A DNA stretch of 64,000 nucleotides from Paenarthrobacter ilicis (GTDB lineage: Bacteria; Actinomycetota; Actinomycetes; Actinomycetales; Micrococcaceae). The stretch spans positions 3,720,001-3,784,000 of the forward strand of contig NZ_JAFBCD010000001.1 in NCBI RefSeq assembly GCF_016907545.1. Reading direction: 5' to 3'. The notes under the pieces were generated by a model that was given only the letters and a program-made list of their open reading frames with translations, was not told the DNA's origin and did no database searches. A program made the position numbers and the translations under genes. The first letter of the stretch is position 1, and each line of letters opens with the position of its first letter. Of the stretch, positions 34,421 through 42,413 are shown piece after piece.

Positions 34421-35190
34421 GTGACAACTCCCAGTGGTCCATAGTCAGCGTGCACGGTATCGCCTTTGTACACCCACAGCGGGCGGGTGAAGGAACCCGC
34501 CAGGATGATGTCCCCGGCTTTCATGGAATCACCGTGCGCGGCGATCTTGTTGGCCAGCCAGTGGACCCCGTTGGCCGGGTGGTCCAGCACTCCGGCTGCC
34601 ACTCCGGTTTCCTCGACGGTCTGGTTCTTGTACAGGATCGCGGAGACCCAGCGAAGGTCGACGGCGTCCGGCCGCACCGGGCGGCCACCCACCACCATGG
34701 CGCCCATCGCAGCGTTGTCGGAGATGGTGTCCACGATGGTCCGGCCCTCCATCTCGATCCTGGAGTCCAGGATCTCAAGAGCCGGAACCACGTAGTCGGT
34801 GGCATTGAGGACATCGAAAATGGTGCAGCCTGGGCCTTTCAACGCGCTTTTCAGCACGAACGCCAGTTCCACCTCCACCCGTGGGTGCGTGTACTGGTCC
34901 CACTCCACGGAGCACCCTGTGTCCAGGACCATGTCATCAAAAATGGCACCGTAATCCGGTTCCGTGATGCCCGTGGCGGCCTGCATGGCCTTGGACGTCA
35001 AGCCGATCTTCCGCCCCACCAACGTGCGGCCTGCTTCCTCATTCCGCCGCATCCACAACTGCTGCACGGCATAGGAATCCTCCACCGTCATCTCCGGATA
35101 ACGGGCAGTCAGCCGCGGCACCGGCTTGCGGTTCCGCCCCGCTTCCACCAGTTCATCGGCTATGGCTTCGATCGTCTTTGCGTCCAGCAT
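34405..35190 (-). CDS. hpaH: 2-oxo-hept-4-ene-1,7-dioate hydratase
   Basis: Adds water to 2-oxohept-4-ene-1,7-dioate. The 261-residue protein of the MhpD/HpaH/FAH-like family shows VGRKIGLTSKAMQAATGITEPDYG near 62, and HPRVEVELAFVLKSAL near 104 with the metal-binding Glu pair. Further motifs are NAAMGAMVVGG near 163 and LAGSFTRPLWVYKGD near 232. The frame is open upstream, but ATG 35190 is fixed by the hpaD stop one base before it. It sits between hpaD and hpaI. Confidence 0.9.
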   Translation of the reverse strand: MLDAKTIEAIADELVEAGRNRKPVPRLTARYPEMTVEDSYAVQQLWMRRNEEAGRTLVGRKIGLTSKAMQAATGITEPDYGAIFDDMVLDTGCSVEWDQYTHPRVEVELAFVLKSALKGPGCTIFDVLNATDYVVPALEILDSRIEMEGRTIVDTISDNAAMGAMVVGGRPVRPDAVDLRWVSAILYKNQTVEETGVAAGVLDHPANGVHWLANKIAAHGDSMKAGDIILAGSFTRPLWVYKGDTVHADYGPLGVVTCHFN

Positions 35191-35191
35191 T

Positions 35192-36289
35192 TTAGACCTG
35201 CGCTCCCAATTTGAAGCCCTCGGCAGCTTCACCGGAAGCGGCATCGGGGCGGGTGTAGGAGAAGCCATCGGCGCCCACGGTGACGGCCATTTCGGACTTG
35301 TCTTCGCGTTCGATGATGGGCTGCGGGTTGCCGTCGAGGTCCAGGACCAGGGAGGCTTCCGTGTACCAGGACGGGACCACAGGGTTTCCCCACCAGTCGC
35401 GGCGCTGGTTGTCGTGGACGTCCCACGTGACGGTGGGGTTGTCCGGATCACCGGTGTAGTAGTCCTGGGTGTAGATCTCTACGCGGTGGCCGTCCGGGTC
35501 AAGGATGTAGAGGTAGAACGCGTTGGATACACCGTGGCGTCCGGGGCCGCGTTCGATGCGGTCGGAGATGCGCAGGGCGCCCATCTTGTCGCAGATCTGG
35601 ATGATGTTGTGCTTCTCGTGCGTGGAGAACGCAATGTGGTGCAGGCGCGGCCCGTTGCCGCCGGTCAGGGCGGTGTCATGCACGGTCTGCTTGCGGTGCA
35701 TCCACGCGGCGTACGTGACGCCGTCGGAGTCCTTGATGTCTTCGGAGACGCGGAAGCCCAGATCCTCGAGATAGGCCCGGCCGCGCGGGACGTCCGGGGT
35801 GACCTGGTTGAAGTGGTCCAGCCGGACCAGCTCCCCTGCGGAGTAGAGATCGTAGCGCTGGGTGAGGCGTTCCACGTGCTCTACGTCGTAGAAGAACTCG
35901 TACGGGAAACCCAGCGGATCTTCCACGCGGACGGAATCGCCCACGCCCTTGGTGAAGCCTTCCTTGCGGCGCTCCACCCGGCAGCCCAGTTCACGGTAGT
36001 AGGCCTCGGCGGCGTCCACTTCGGCCGGGGACTTCACCCGGTAGGCGAAGGCGGCAGCCGCGGCAACCGGTCCCTTGCGCAGGACCAGGTTGTGGTGGAT
36101 GAACTCCTCAAAGGAGCGCAGGTAGATGGTGTTCTCGTCTTCCTCGGTGACGTGCAGGCCCAGGAGGTCCACGTAGAACGCGCGGGACTTGGCCAGGTCG
36201 GTGACCACCAGCTCGAGGTAGGCGCAGCGGACAATATCCGGGGCAGGAACCGTGGGGGTGGGGATGGGGCCGGTGAAGTTGTTGCTCAT
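35192..36289 (-). CDS. hpaD: 3,4-dihydroxyphenylacetate 2,3-dioxygenase (extradiol, type I)
   Basis: Ring-cleaving enzyme: opens homoprotocatechuate to 5-carboxymethyl-2-hydroxymuconate semialdehyde. The 365-residue length and two-domain vicinal-oxygen-chelate architecture match Arthrobacter MndD, the manganese enzyme, and Brevibacterium HPCD. Metal ligands are visible as H159 (LDHFNQ), H218 (LHHIAFS) and E271 (HRVEIYT), spaced as in those proteins. Whether it uses Fe(II) or Mn(II) cannot be told from sequence. ATG 36289 was chosen over longer frames by that length. Confidence 0.93.
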   Translation of the reverse strand: MSNNFTGPIPTPTVPAPDIVRCAYLELVVTDLAKSRAFYVDLLGLHVTEEDENTIYLRSFEEFIHHNLVLRKGPVAAAAAFAYRVKSPAEVDAAEAYYRELGCRVERRKEGFTKGVGDSVRVEDPLGFPYEFFYDVEHVERLTQRYDLYSAGELVRLDHFNQVTPDVPRGRAYLEDLGFRVSEDIKDSDGVTYAAWMHRKQTVHDTALTGGNGPRLHHIAFSTHEKHNIIQICDKMGALRISDRIERGPGRHGVSNAFYLYILDPDGHRVEIYTQDYYTGDPDNPTVTWDVHDNQRRDWWGNPVVPSWYTEASLVLDLDGNPQPIIEREDKSEMAVTVGADGFSYTRPDAASGEAAEGFKLGAQV

Positions 36290-36314
36290 GATGCTCTCTC
36301 TTCGTTGAAAGGAC

Positions 36315-37826
36315 TTAAGCGCCGAATTTAGGGGTGTGAACAGAGCCGAGCGTGATGTGAACGGCCTGCTGGTCGGTGTAGAAATCGATGGAGCGGTAGC
36401 CTCCCTCGTGGCCCAGGCCGGAAGCTTTAACGCCACCGAACGGGGTGCGGAGGTCGCGGACGTTGTGGCTATTGAGCCACACCATCCCGGCCTCCACGTT
36501 CTGGGAGAAGTTGTGCGCCCGGGTCAGGTTCTGGGTCCAGATGTAGGCCGCCAGGCCGTACTTGGTGTTGTTCGCCAAGGCGAGGGCTTCGTCGTCGTTC
36601 TCGAACGGCGTGATGGCCACAACGGGACCGAAGATTTCCTCCTGGAAGATCCGCGCGTCAGGCGCGACGTCGGCAAACACCGTGGGTGCGATGTAGTTGC
36701 CTTCGGACAGGTGGTCGGGCCTGCCGCCGCCGGCCAGGAGCCGGCCTTCGGACTTGCCGATCTCCACGTACGACGCCACCTTCTCGTAGTGCTCCGGGTG
36801 GACCAGTGCACCGACCTGGGTCTTGGGATCGTGGGGATCGCCCACCACGATGTTCTTGGCACGGGCGGCGTACTTTTCGCAGAATTCGTCGTAGATGGCT
36901 CGTTCAACCAGGATGCGGGAGCCGGCGGTGCAGCGTTCGCCGTTGAGGGAGAACACCCCGAACAGCGCCGAGTCGATGGCGGCGTCCAGGTCGGCGTCGG
37001 CGAACACGACGCACGGGGACTTGCCACCGAGCTCCATGGACAGGCCCTTGAGGTTTTCGGCGGCGTTGCGGAAGATCGTCTGTCCGGTGGTGGTTTCACC
37101 GGTGAAGGAGATCAGCGGAACGTCCGGGTGCTTCACCAGCGCGTCACCGGCTTCTTCGCCCAGGCCGTTGACCAGGTTGAACACGCCGTCCGGGAGGCCG
37201 GCGTCTTTGAAGATCTGAGCCCAGAGGGAGGCGGAGAGCGGCGTGAACTCGGCGGGTTTCAGGACCACGGTGTTGCCGGTGGCCAGCGCCGGGGCCAGCT
37301 TCCAGGACTCCAGCATGAACGGGGTGTTCCACGGGGTGATCAGGCCGGCGACCCCGATCGGCTTGCGGTTCACGTAGTTGATCTGCGAGCCCGGGACCTT
37401 CATGGCGTCGTCGAACTGGGCCACGATCAGGTCCGCGAAGAAGCGGAAGTTCTCGGCAGCGCGCAGCGCCTGGCCCTTGGCTTGGGTGATCGGCAGGCCG
37501 GTATCGAAGGTCTCAAGCTCCGCGAGGCGCGCTTCCTGGGCTTCCACGGCGTCGGCGATCTTGTTCAGCACGCGGGCGCGTTCGCGCGGCTTCATCTTCG
37601 GCCACGGCCCATTGACGAAGGCTTCACGGGCGGCGGCGACGGCGAGGTCGATGTCTTCCTTTTGGCCGGCCGCCGCGGTGGCGTAGTTGCCATTGGACAC
37701 AGGATCCAGCACGTCAAAGGTCTTTCCTGACACGGAATCAACGAACGCACCGTTGATGAAGTGCTGGATGTGGGTGGGCAGGTCCTGGGGGACGTAGTGC
37801 TTGGAGGTTTCTACTGAGGTCGTCAT
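36315..37826 (-). CDS. hpaE: 5-carboxymethyl-2-hydroxymuconate semialdehyde dehydrogenase
   Basis: Oxidises the ring-cleavage semialdehyde with NAD+. The 503-residue aldehyde dehydrogenase has [33 protein letters not shown] (cofactor site) near residues 152-185, FTGETTTGQ near 230, MELGGKSP with the general-base Glu, and [12 protein letters not shown] with the catalytic Cys near 300. ATG 37826 has GGAAG upstream. It is preceded by a very strong hairpin and followed 25 bp later by hpaD. Confidence 0.92.
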   Translation of the reverse strand: MTTSVETSKHYVPQDLPTHIQHFINGAFVDSVSGKTFDVLDPVSNGNYATAAAGQKEDIDLAVAAAREAFVNGPWPKMKPRERARVLNKIADAVEAQEARLAELETFDTGLPITQAKGQALRAAENFRFFADLIVAQFDDAMKVPGSQINYVNRKPIGVAGLITPWNTPFMLESWKLAPALATGNTVVLKPAEFTPLSASLWAQIFKDAGLPDGVFNLVNGLGEEAGDALVKHPDVPLISFTGETTTGQTIFRNAAENLKGLSMELGGKSPCVVFADADLDAAIDSALFGVFSLNGERCTAGSRILVERAIYDEFCEKYAARAKNIVVGDPHDPKTQVGALVHPEHYEKVASYVEIGKSEGRLLAGGGRPDHLSEGNYIAPTVFADVAPDARIFQEEIFGPVVAITPFENDDEALALANNTKYGLAAYIWTQNLTRAHNFSQNVEAGMVWLNSHNVRDLRTPFGGVKASGLGHEGGYRSIDFYTDQQAVHITLGSVHTPKFGA

Positions 37827-37845
37827 CGTTGTCTTCCTTTTCTTC

Positions 37846-37908
37846 CAACGCGGGGTCACTTATGGCCCATTCGAGGCGGGTTTATGGGCCGTAAGTGACC
37901 CCGCGTTG
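37846..37908. repeat. Long near-perfect hairpin between gntR and hpaE
   Basis: Two 25-base arms (37846-37870 and 37884-37908) are complementary at 24 positions, the remaining one being a G-T pair, with a 13-base loop. It begins three bases after the gntR stop and ends 19 bases before the hpaE ATG. On the minus strand it is not followed by a T tract, so it is not a standard terminator for the operon. It may be a REP-like repeat, an mRNA-stability element or an attenuator. Confidence 0.75.
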
Positions 37909-37911
37909 CTT

Positions 37912-38592
37912 TTACGTGGTGGTGGCGAGGTACGCGTCCAGGGTGGCGGCGCGGTGGTGTCGGGCTGCTTTTTCGATGGTGTCGGCGTCCGCCGCACTCT
38001 CAATAAGTTGCAGCAGGGCCTCATGTTCCCGTACTGATTCCTGGGCGCGTCCGGGGACGAACCGGAACGTGGACGATCGCAGGGACGCCAGCCGGTTCCA
38101 GCCCCGGTGGACCAGGTCCAGGATGTGCGGGTTGGGGCAATGTTCAAACAGGATGCTGTGGAAATCCTGGTTCAGCGTTGTGAAGCGGACGGGATCAAAG
38201 TGGTCCAGGCATTCACGCATTTCCATGTTCACCGCGCGTGCCCGTTCAATGGTGGCCGGATCGATCAAGGGTGCGGACAACGCTGTGGCAGCACCCTCCA
38301 CGATGCTGAGGGTCTGCATGGTGTACAGGTACTCGGTGGGGTCGATTCCGGAGACCGTCGCGCCGACGTTCCGCTCGAACTTCACCAGCCCTTCGGCCTC
38401 CAGGCGGCGGATTGCTTCCCGAACCGGGACCACGCTGAACCCCAGGTCCTCCGCGATCTTGGCAAGCACCAGCCGGTATCCCGGGGTGTAGGTGCCCTGG
38501 ATGATCCGCTCCTTGACGGCCGCGTAGGCCTGCTGGGACTTGCTTTCAGGATTGGCTTGCAAAGGCGAACTTCCGACGGCGGTTTCAGTCAC
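37912..38592 (-). CDS. GntR family (FCD subgroup) transcriptional regulator
   Basis: A 226-residue regulator. The winged helix (QQAYAAVKERIIQGTYTPGYRLVLAKIAEDLGFSVVPVREAIRRLEAEGLVKFERNVGATVSG, residues 20-82) is followed by an all-helical FCD effector domain with probable metal-binding His residues (NQDFHSILFEHCPN, HRG). The start is GTG 38592, overlapping the fusion gene stop by 8 bases. Inside the hpa operon and presumably its repressor, with an aromatic-pathway acid as effector. Confidence 0.88.
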   Translation of the reverse strand: MTETAVGSSPLQANPESKSQQAYAAVKERIIQGTYTPGYRLVLAKIAEDLGFSVVPVREAIRRLEAEGLVKFERNVGATVSGIDPTEYLYTMQTLSIVEGAATALSAPLIDPATIERARAVNMEMRECLDHFDPVRFTTLNQDFHSILFEHCPNPHILDLVHRGWNRLASLRSSTFRFVPGRAQESVREHEALLQLIESAADADTIEKAARHHRAATLDAYLATTT

Positions 38593-40108
38593 TATGGGCT
38601 CCTTCCGCGGTGTGCTGGCGAGCGGACCACTCCTGGAAGCGCGCCTGCCATTCCTTGTTCATCGGATACAGCCCATCAACACTGTTGCCCTCTTGGACCA
38701 TCTGGAAGATGAAAGACTCTTCCTTTTCCTGCTGGATTGAGTCGTCCGCGAGTTCTTCGGCGATGGCCGGCGGGATCACCAGGATGCCGTCCGAGTCGGC
38801 CACAATGATGTCCCCGGGCTGCACAGTGGCTCCACCGCACGCGATGGTGATGTCCGTGTCCCACGGAATGTGGCGGCGGCCCAGCACTGCCGGGTGCGGG
38901 TTCGCGAAGTAGGTGGGCATCTCCAGGTCAGCCACAGCCGAGTAGTCGCGGACACCGCCGTCGGTAATGATCGCGGCAGCTCCCCGGACCTGGGCACGCA
39001 GCGCGAGGATGTCGCCGACTGTGCCGGTTCCCTTCTCGCCGCGGGCTTCCATGACCAGGATTTCGCCTTCCCTCACGGAGTCGATGGCGCGCTTCTGGGC
39101 ATTGAATCCGCCGCCATGGGTCTTGAAGAGATCCTCGCGGTTGGGCACATAGCGCAGGGTCCGGGCCAGGCCAACCACTTTGCGGTCCGGTCGGGTGGCC
39201 TGCAGGCCATCGATGCTCACGTTGTTCAGCCCGCGCTTACGCAGCTGGGAGGACAGGGTGGCGGTAGCAACACTTTCCAGCTTCGCCTTCAGCTCCGGTG
39301 CCAACACACTCGCGGCAGGTGCCGGTTCCGAAGCCTCCAGGCCGGCGGCTTCGCGCGAACCGTACGCCTCTTCCCGCTGGGTGTCATCGGTCTTGGGCCG
39401 GGCACCAAAGTCCGCGAACGGCGTCGTACCTTCGGTTACTTTGGTGGCCAAGCGGCCACTGCTGAAGTCACCGCCGGTGACCTCAATCTCGACGACGTCA
39501 CCCGGCTTGGCCACCGAGGCGCCGGCCGGGGTGCCGGTGAGGATGATGTCGCCCTCTTCGAGCGTCAGGAGCTGGGAAAGGTCCGCCACGAGCTGCGCGA
39601 ACGGGAAGAGCAGATCCTCGGTGGTGTCGTCCTGTACGAGATCCCCGTTGTGCCAAGTGCGGATCCGCAGCCGGGTGGGGTCCACGGCATCGGCCGGGAT
39701 CAGCGCGGGACCCACCGGAGTGAAACCGTCTCCGCCCTTGGACCGGACGTTGGAGCCCTTGTCTGCGTAGCGGAGATCGTAGACGCCGAGGTCGTTGGAC
39801 GCAGTAACCCATTCGACGTGGCTCCAGGCATCCTCGAGACCAACCCGGCGGGCAGACTTGCCGATCACCAGGGCGATCTCGCCCTCATAGCCGAGCAGTT
39901 CGCAACCGGCGGGGCGCTCAACCGTTCCAGTAACATCCGCGGAGCCGAGCGCCAAAGACGAGGCCGGCTTCAGGAAGTACGACGGCTGCTCAGGAGTACG
40001 CCCACGCTGCGCGGCACGGCTGGGGTAATTGATGTGGACGGCAATGACCTTGCGCGTCCGGGCCAGCATGTCCTGGCTTAGTTCCTGGGTCCGGAACTCC
40101 AGTGTCAC
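38585..40108 (-). CDS. hpaG: FAH-domain isomerase/decarboxylase fused to an RraA-like aldolase domain
   Basis: First gene of the hpa operon, 507 residues. Residues 21-235 form a fumarylacetoacetate-hydrolase (HpaG) domain with metal ligands E75 and E77 in GYEGEIALVIG and D106 in SNDLGVYDLR. It should isomerise and/or decarboxylate the HpaE product. A linker (236-275) leads to an RraA domain with TDGGVRD (R387, D388 retained) and QPGDIIVADSDGI, so it looks catalytically competent. E. coli HpaG instead fuses two FAH domains. GTG 40108 follows GAGGAGG. Start upstream frames lack a ribosome site. Confidence 0.88.
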   Translation of the reverse strand: MTLEFRTQELSQDMLARTRKVIAVHINYPSRAAQRGRTPEQPSYFLKPASSLALGSADVTGTVERPAGCELLGYEGEIALVIGKSARRVGLEDAWSHVEWVTASNDLGVYDLRYADKGSNVRSKGGDGFTPVGPALIPADAVDPTRLRIRTWHNGDLVQDDTTEDLLFPFAQLVADLSQLLTLEEGDIILTGTPAGASVAKPGDVVEIEVTGGDFSSGRLATKVTEGTTPFADFGARPKTDDTQREEAYGSREAAGLEASEPAPAASVLAPELKAKLESVATATLSSQLRKRGLNNVSIDGLQATRPDRKVVGLARTLRYVPNREDLFKTHGGGFNAQKRAIDSVREGEILVMEARGEKGTGTVGDILALRAQVRGAAAIITDGGVRDYSAVADLEMPTYFANPHPAVLGRRHIPWDTDITIACGGATVQPGDIIVADSDGILVIPPAIAEELADDSIQQEKEESFIFQMVQEGNSVDGLYPMNKEWQARFQEWSARQHTAEGAHSD

Positions 40109-40144
40109 GGCGCCTCCTCTTCGTCGAGCTGCATCAAGTATGAA

Positions 40145-40156
40145 ATCATATACGAT
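40145..40156. promoter_or_regulatory. GntR-type operator in the hpa promoter
   Basis: ATCATATACGAT is a palindrome with one mismatched pair, 37 bases upstream of GTG 40108. On the minus strand it contains TATGAT, a good -10 box, so a bound regulator would block the promoter. FCD-type GntR regulators bind short AT-rich palindromes of this kind; binding here is inferred. Confidence 0.5.
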
Positions 40157-40254
40157 AACTATCACCACTGTGGCAGCTCCCGTCAACCCCCGGTTTGCCT
40201 GTTTCTTGCCGGAACGTCCTGTTCCCTGTCGGTGGGGTCCCGTAGGGTACCCGC

Positions 40255-40950
40255 ATGGACATCATCCTCGTACCCGGATTCTGGTTGGACGCCTCCTCTT
40301 GGGAAGGGGTGACTCCCGCGTTGGTGGAAGCAGGCCATTCGGTGCACCCGCTGACGCTCCCGGGCCTGGAGTCACGCGAGTCCCCCAAGGCAGGCATCGG
40401 TTTGCAAACCCACATCGACGCCGTGGTTGAGAAGGTGGACAGCTTGGGGGGTTCAGTCATCCTGGTGGGCCACTCGGGTGGGGGTGCCATCATTCATGGC
40501 GTCGCCGATGCCCGTCCGGACCGAGTGGCGCGGGCAATCTACGTGGACAGCGGGCCCCTTGGAGAGGGCGGTGTCATCAACGATGAGCTGCCGGAGGAAG
40601 GCGACAGCATTCCCCTGCCCCCATGGGAAGCCTTTGAGGACGAAGACCTGACAGACCTGACACAGGAACTGCGCGACGCCTTCCGCGCACGGGCCATTCC
40701 CCAGCCCAAGGGGGTGGCGTTCGACCAGCAGCACCTGCACAATGAGCGCCGTTACGAAGTTCCCGCGACGATTATTGCCTGCGAATTTCCGTCATCGCTT
40801 CTCCAGGAGTGGATGAACGCGGGGCACCCGTTCACTGCCGAGCTCGCCCGGATCCGCACCGTTGACCTGGTGGACCTGCCCACTGGTCACTGGCCGCAGT
40901 TCACCAAGCCCCGGGAATTGGGGCAGGCGATTGTGGCGGCCGCGGGGTAG
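40255..40950 (+). CDS. Alpha/beta hydrolase
   Basis: A 231-residue esterase-like hydrolase. ILVPGFWLDASSWEGV is the oxyanion region, VILVGHSGGGAIIHGVADARPDRV near residue 65-88 the nucleophile elbow (Ser of GHSGG), and LPTGHWPQFTKP near the end holds the catalytic His. Substrate unknown. ATG 40255 lacks a Shine-Dalgarno. TAGGGT ends six bases before it, which suggests a leaderless mRNA. It diverges from the hpa operon but need not share its control. Confidence 0.85.
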   Translation: MDIILVPGFWLDASSWEGVTPALVEAGHSVHPLTLPGLESRESPKAGIGLQTHIDAVVEKVDSLGGSVILVGHSGGGAIIHGVADARPDRVARAIYVDSGPLGEGGVINDELPEEGDSIPLPPWEAFEDEDLTDLTQELRDAFRARAIPQPKGVAFDQQHLHNERRYEVPATIIACEFPSSLLQEWMNAGHPFTAELARIRTVDLVDLPTGHWPQFTKPRELGQAIVAAAG

Positions 40951-40978
40951 GTCGCATGGACCATGGGGTAGGCCGGAG

Positions 40979-41416
40979 TCATCGATCCTTGGGTGGACGC
41001 GTAGTGGTTGCCGGGCCTTCAGGCGCTGCGCCACCCTCGCTGGTCCAGTCCGCACCGGTCGAGTCACCCAATCCCGGGTCCGAGACGACGTCCGGAGTGC
41101 CGGTGGGAACTGTGGCGACTACGGGCTTATGACTCCCGGAGCCCGCGGCCGTTTCACCCTTGGATTGGCCGAGACCCGGAAGAAGGTTCTCCGCCTTTTC
41201 AAAGAGCTTCTTGCCGGCGTCAAAAAGATTGTCCAGTATTTCAGGAACTGTTTCCTGAACCGTTTCGGTGGCCTGGTGGACATTGTCCTTAATCTCGGGG
41301 TCCGTCAGAACCTTGTGGGTACCACCGCGAATCTTGCGGTATACCTCAGGCCAGGACTTTGATCCCCAGACATAACCGACTGCGACGCCGGCGGCGAACA
41401 TGACTTTCCCTTTCAC
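40979..41416 (-). CDS. YtxH-like small membrane-associated protein
   Basis: A 145-residue protein. A short hydrophobic stretch with glycine spacing (VMFAAGVAVGYVWGSKSW) at the N-terminus is followed by an amphipathic coiled-coil-like region (DNVHQATETVQETVPEILDNLFDAGKKLFEKAENLL) and a Pro/Ser/Gly-rich tail. This resembles YtxH-type stress proteins, but function is unknown. GTG 41416 is chosen because GAGAGGGG lies eight bases upstream; an in-frame GTG at 41425 overlaps that ribosome site. Confidence 0.68.
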   Translation of the reverse strand: MKGKVMFAAGVAVGYVWGSKSWPEVYRKIRGGTHKVLTDPEIKDNVHQATETVQETVPEILDNLFDAGKKLFEKAENLLPGLGQSKGETAAGSGSHKPVVATVPTGTPDVVSDPGLGDSTGADWTSEGGAAPEGPATTTRPPKDR

Positions 41417-41425
41417 AGGAATCAC

Positions 41426-41824
41426 CCCTCTCCAGAGTTTTATTGTTTGACAGTAGTCTTCAGCCCCCGCGCTGTCACGCGGACTTCCTGCTACGCAGAA
41501 GTTCAGGGTCGACTCAGCGCCATACCCTCCGATACCGCGCCGTTACAAGAGTAGAGGACAGATCACGGATTAGACAGGTTGCTTGCTACTTGGCCGGAGA
41601 GCCGCTAGCGTTGCTGCTGTACCGCCGCACTCGGACATACGGCAGTAATGGCCGCTGAACGTTTGCAATAACTTCATAGGGGATTGAGCCACCGTTTCAA
41701 TCCCCATATTCCATAGGGCCTTCACGGGCCCCATTTCGGTGCCTTCACGTTGGAACAGGTACCGGTGAACTGAACACCCTCATGACGTTCATGGAATTTC
41801 CATCAATGAGAAAGTAGGAACAAA
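41426..41824. promoter_or_regulatory. 400-bp intergenic region upstream of glsB, with a hairpin
   Basis: No gene is supported here; a 71-residue frame at 41443-41658 lacks a ribosome site and typical codon use. A 9-bp inverted repeat GGGGATTGA / TCAATCCCC lies at 41679-41705. GTTT (41661-41664) followed after 15 bases by GGGATT (41680-41685) is a loose match to the SigB/SigF-type stress promoter of actinobacteria, reading towards glsB. This is tentative. Confidence 0.4.
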
Positions 41825-42094
41825 ATGGGTTTCTTGGGATTTCTTCTTCTTGGCCTTCTTGCCGGCGCAATCGCCAAACTTATTCTTCCCGGCCGCCAGG
41901 GTGGCGGCTGGCTCGTAACCCTCCTTCTGGGCGTTGTTGGCGCACTTTTGGGCGGGTGGATCGGCGGCCTCATCTTCAACACGGGCCTGCAGGACTTCTT
42001 CTCCCTGACCACATGGCTGCTGGCAATCGGCGGCTCCATCATCGTGCTTCTGATCTACGGCCTGGTTACCGGCCGCAGGACCCACCATGGCTGA
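41825..42094 (+). CDS. GlsB/YeaQ/YmgE family stress-response membrane protein
   Basis: An 89-residue protein with three glycine-rich helices: FLGFLLLGLLAGAIAKLI, GWLVTLLLGVVGALLGGWIGGLIF and LTTWLLAIGGSIIVLLIYGLV. The pattern with GRQGGGWLVTLLLG and the closing GRR is the transglycosylase-associated (YeaQ/YmgE) family; members are induced by envelope and osmotic stress, with no proven enzymatic role. Its end overlaps the following acidic gene by eight bases. Confidence 0.9.
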   Translation: MGFLGFLLLGLLAGAIAKLILPGRQGGGWLVTLLLGVVGALLGGWIGGLIFNTGLQDFFSLTTWLLAIGGSIIVLLIYGLVTGRRTHHG

Positions 42095-42347
42095 TAACCA
42101 CACCCCCGCTGCTGACAGCGAAGACCTGGAAGGCCAGTATGTTGAGGGTGACTATGGCGATTCCGGCACCTCTCCCGAGACGCTGAAAGAGGACGCCGGA
42201 GGCGACTACACCGCCGGAGATTACGCCGAGAAGCTGGTCCCGTCCTCAGAGGCTGAACTGGACGAGGACAACACGGAAGATACGCCGGCGGACCGGCCGT
42301 TCTCGTCCGAACCGGACGAGGAAGCCTCAGGCTCAAGCCGCACCTGA
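42087..42347 (+). CDS. Acidic low-complexity protein
   Basis: An 86-residue hydrophilic protein very rich in Asp, Glu, Ser and Gly, probably disordered. It contains imperfect repeats GQYVEGDYGDSG and GGDYTAGDYAEK. ATG 42087 overlaps the glsB stop by eight bases, so the two are coupled. Family not recognised with certainty; small acidic proteins of this type accompany stress genes in Arthrobacter relatives. Confidence 0.68.
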   Translation: MADNHTPAADSEDLEGQYVEGDYGDSGTSPETLKEDAGGDYTAGDYAEKLVPSSEAELDEDNTEDTPADRPFSSEPDEEASGSSRT

Positions 42348-42375
42348 TTTCCACGTCAGAACCAGTAACAGCCAG

Positions 42376-42413
42376 GAACCCGGAGACCGCTAAGGCAGTC
42401 TCCGGGTTCTTTG
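42376..42413. terminator. Bidirectional terminator between the glsB unit and the EAL gene
   Basis: GAACCCGGAGAC (42376-42387) pairs perfectly with GTCTCCGGGTTC (42398-42409), followed by TTT on the plus strand. The TAG stop of the minus-strand EAL gene (42390-42392) lies in the ten-base loop, so one hairpin serves both convergent units. Confidence 0.85.

Noticed and set aside
35126..36331. 401-residue plus-strand open frame opposite hpaD and hpaH
   Set aside because: Spans two real genes and their junction, which a true gene would not do; no motif.
36336..37730. 464-residue plus-strand open frame opposite hpaE
   Set aside because: Antisense of a clear aldehyde dehydrogenase with its active-site motifs; high GC at third positions creates long false frames.
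41443..41658. 71-residue frame in the glsB upstream region
   Set aside because: No ribosome site, Arg/Ser-rich random-like translation and no support from neighbours.
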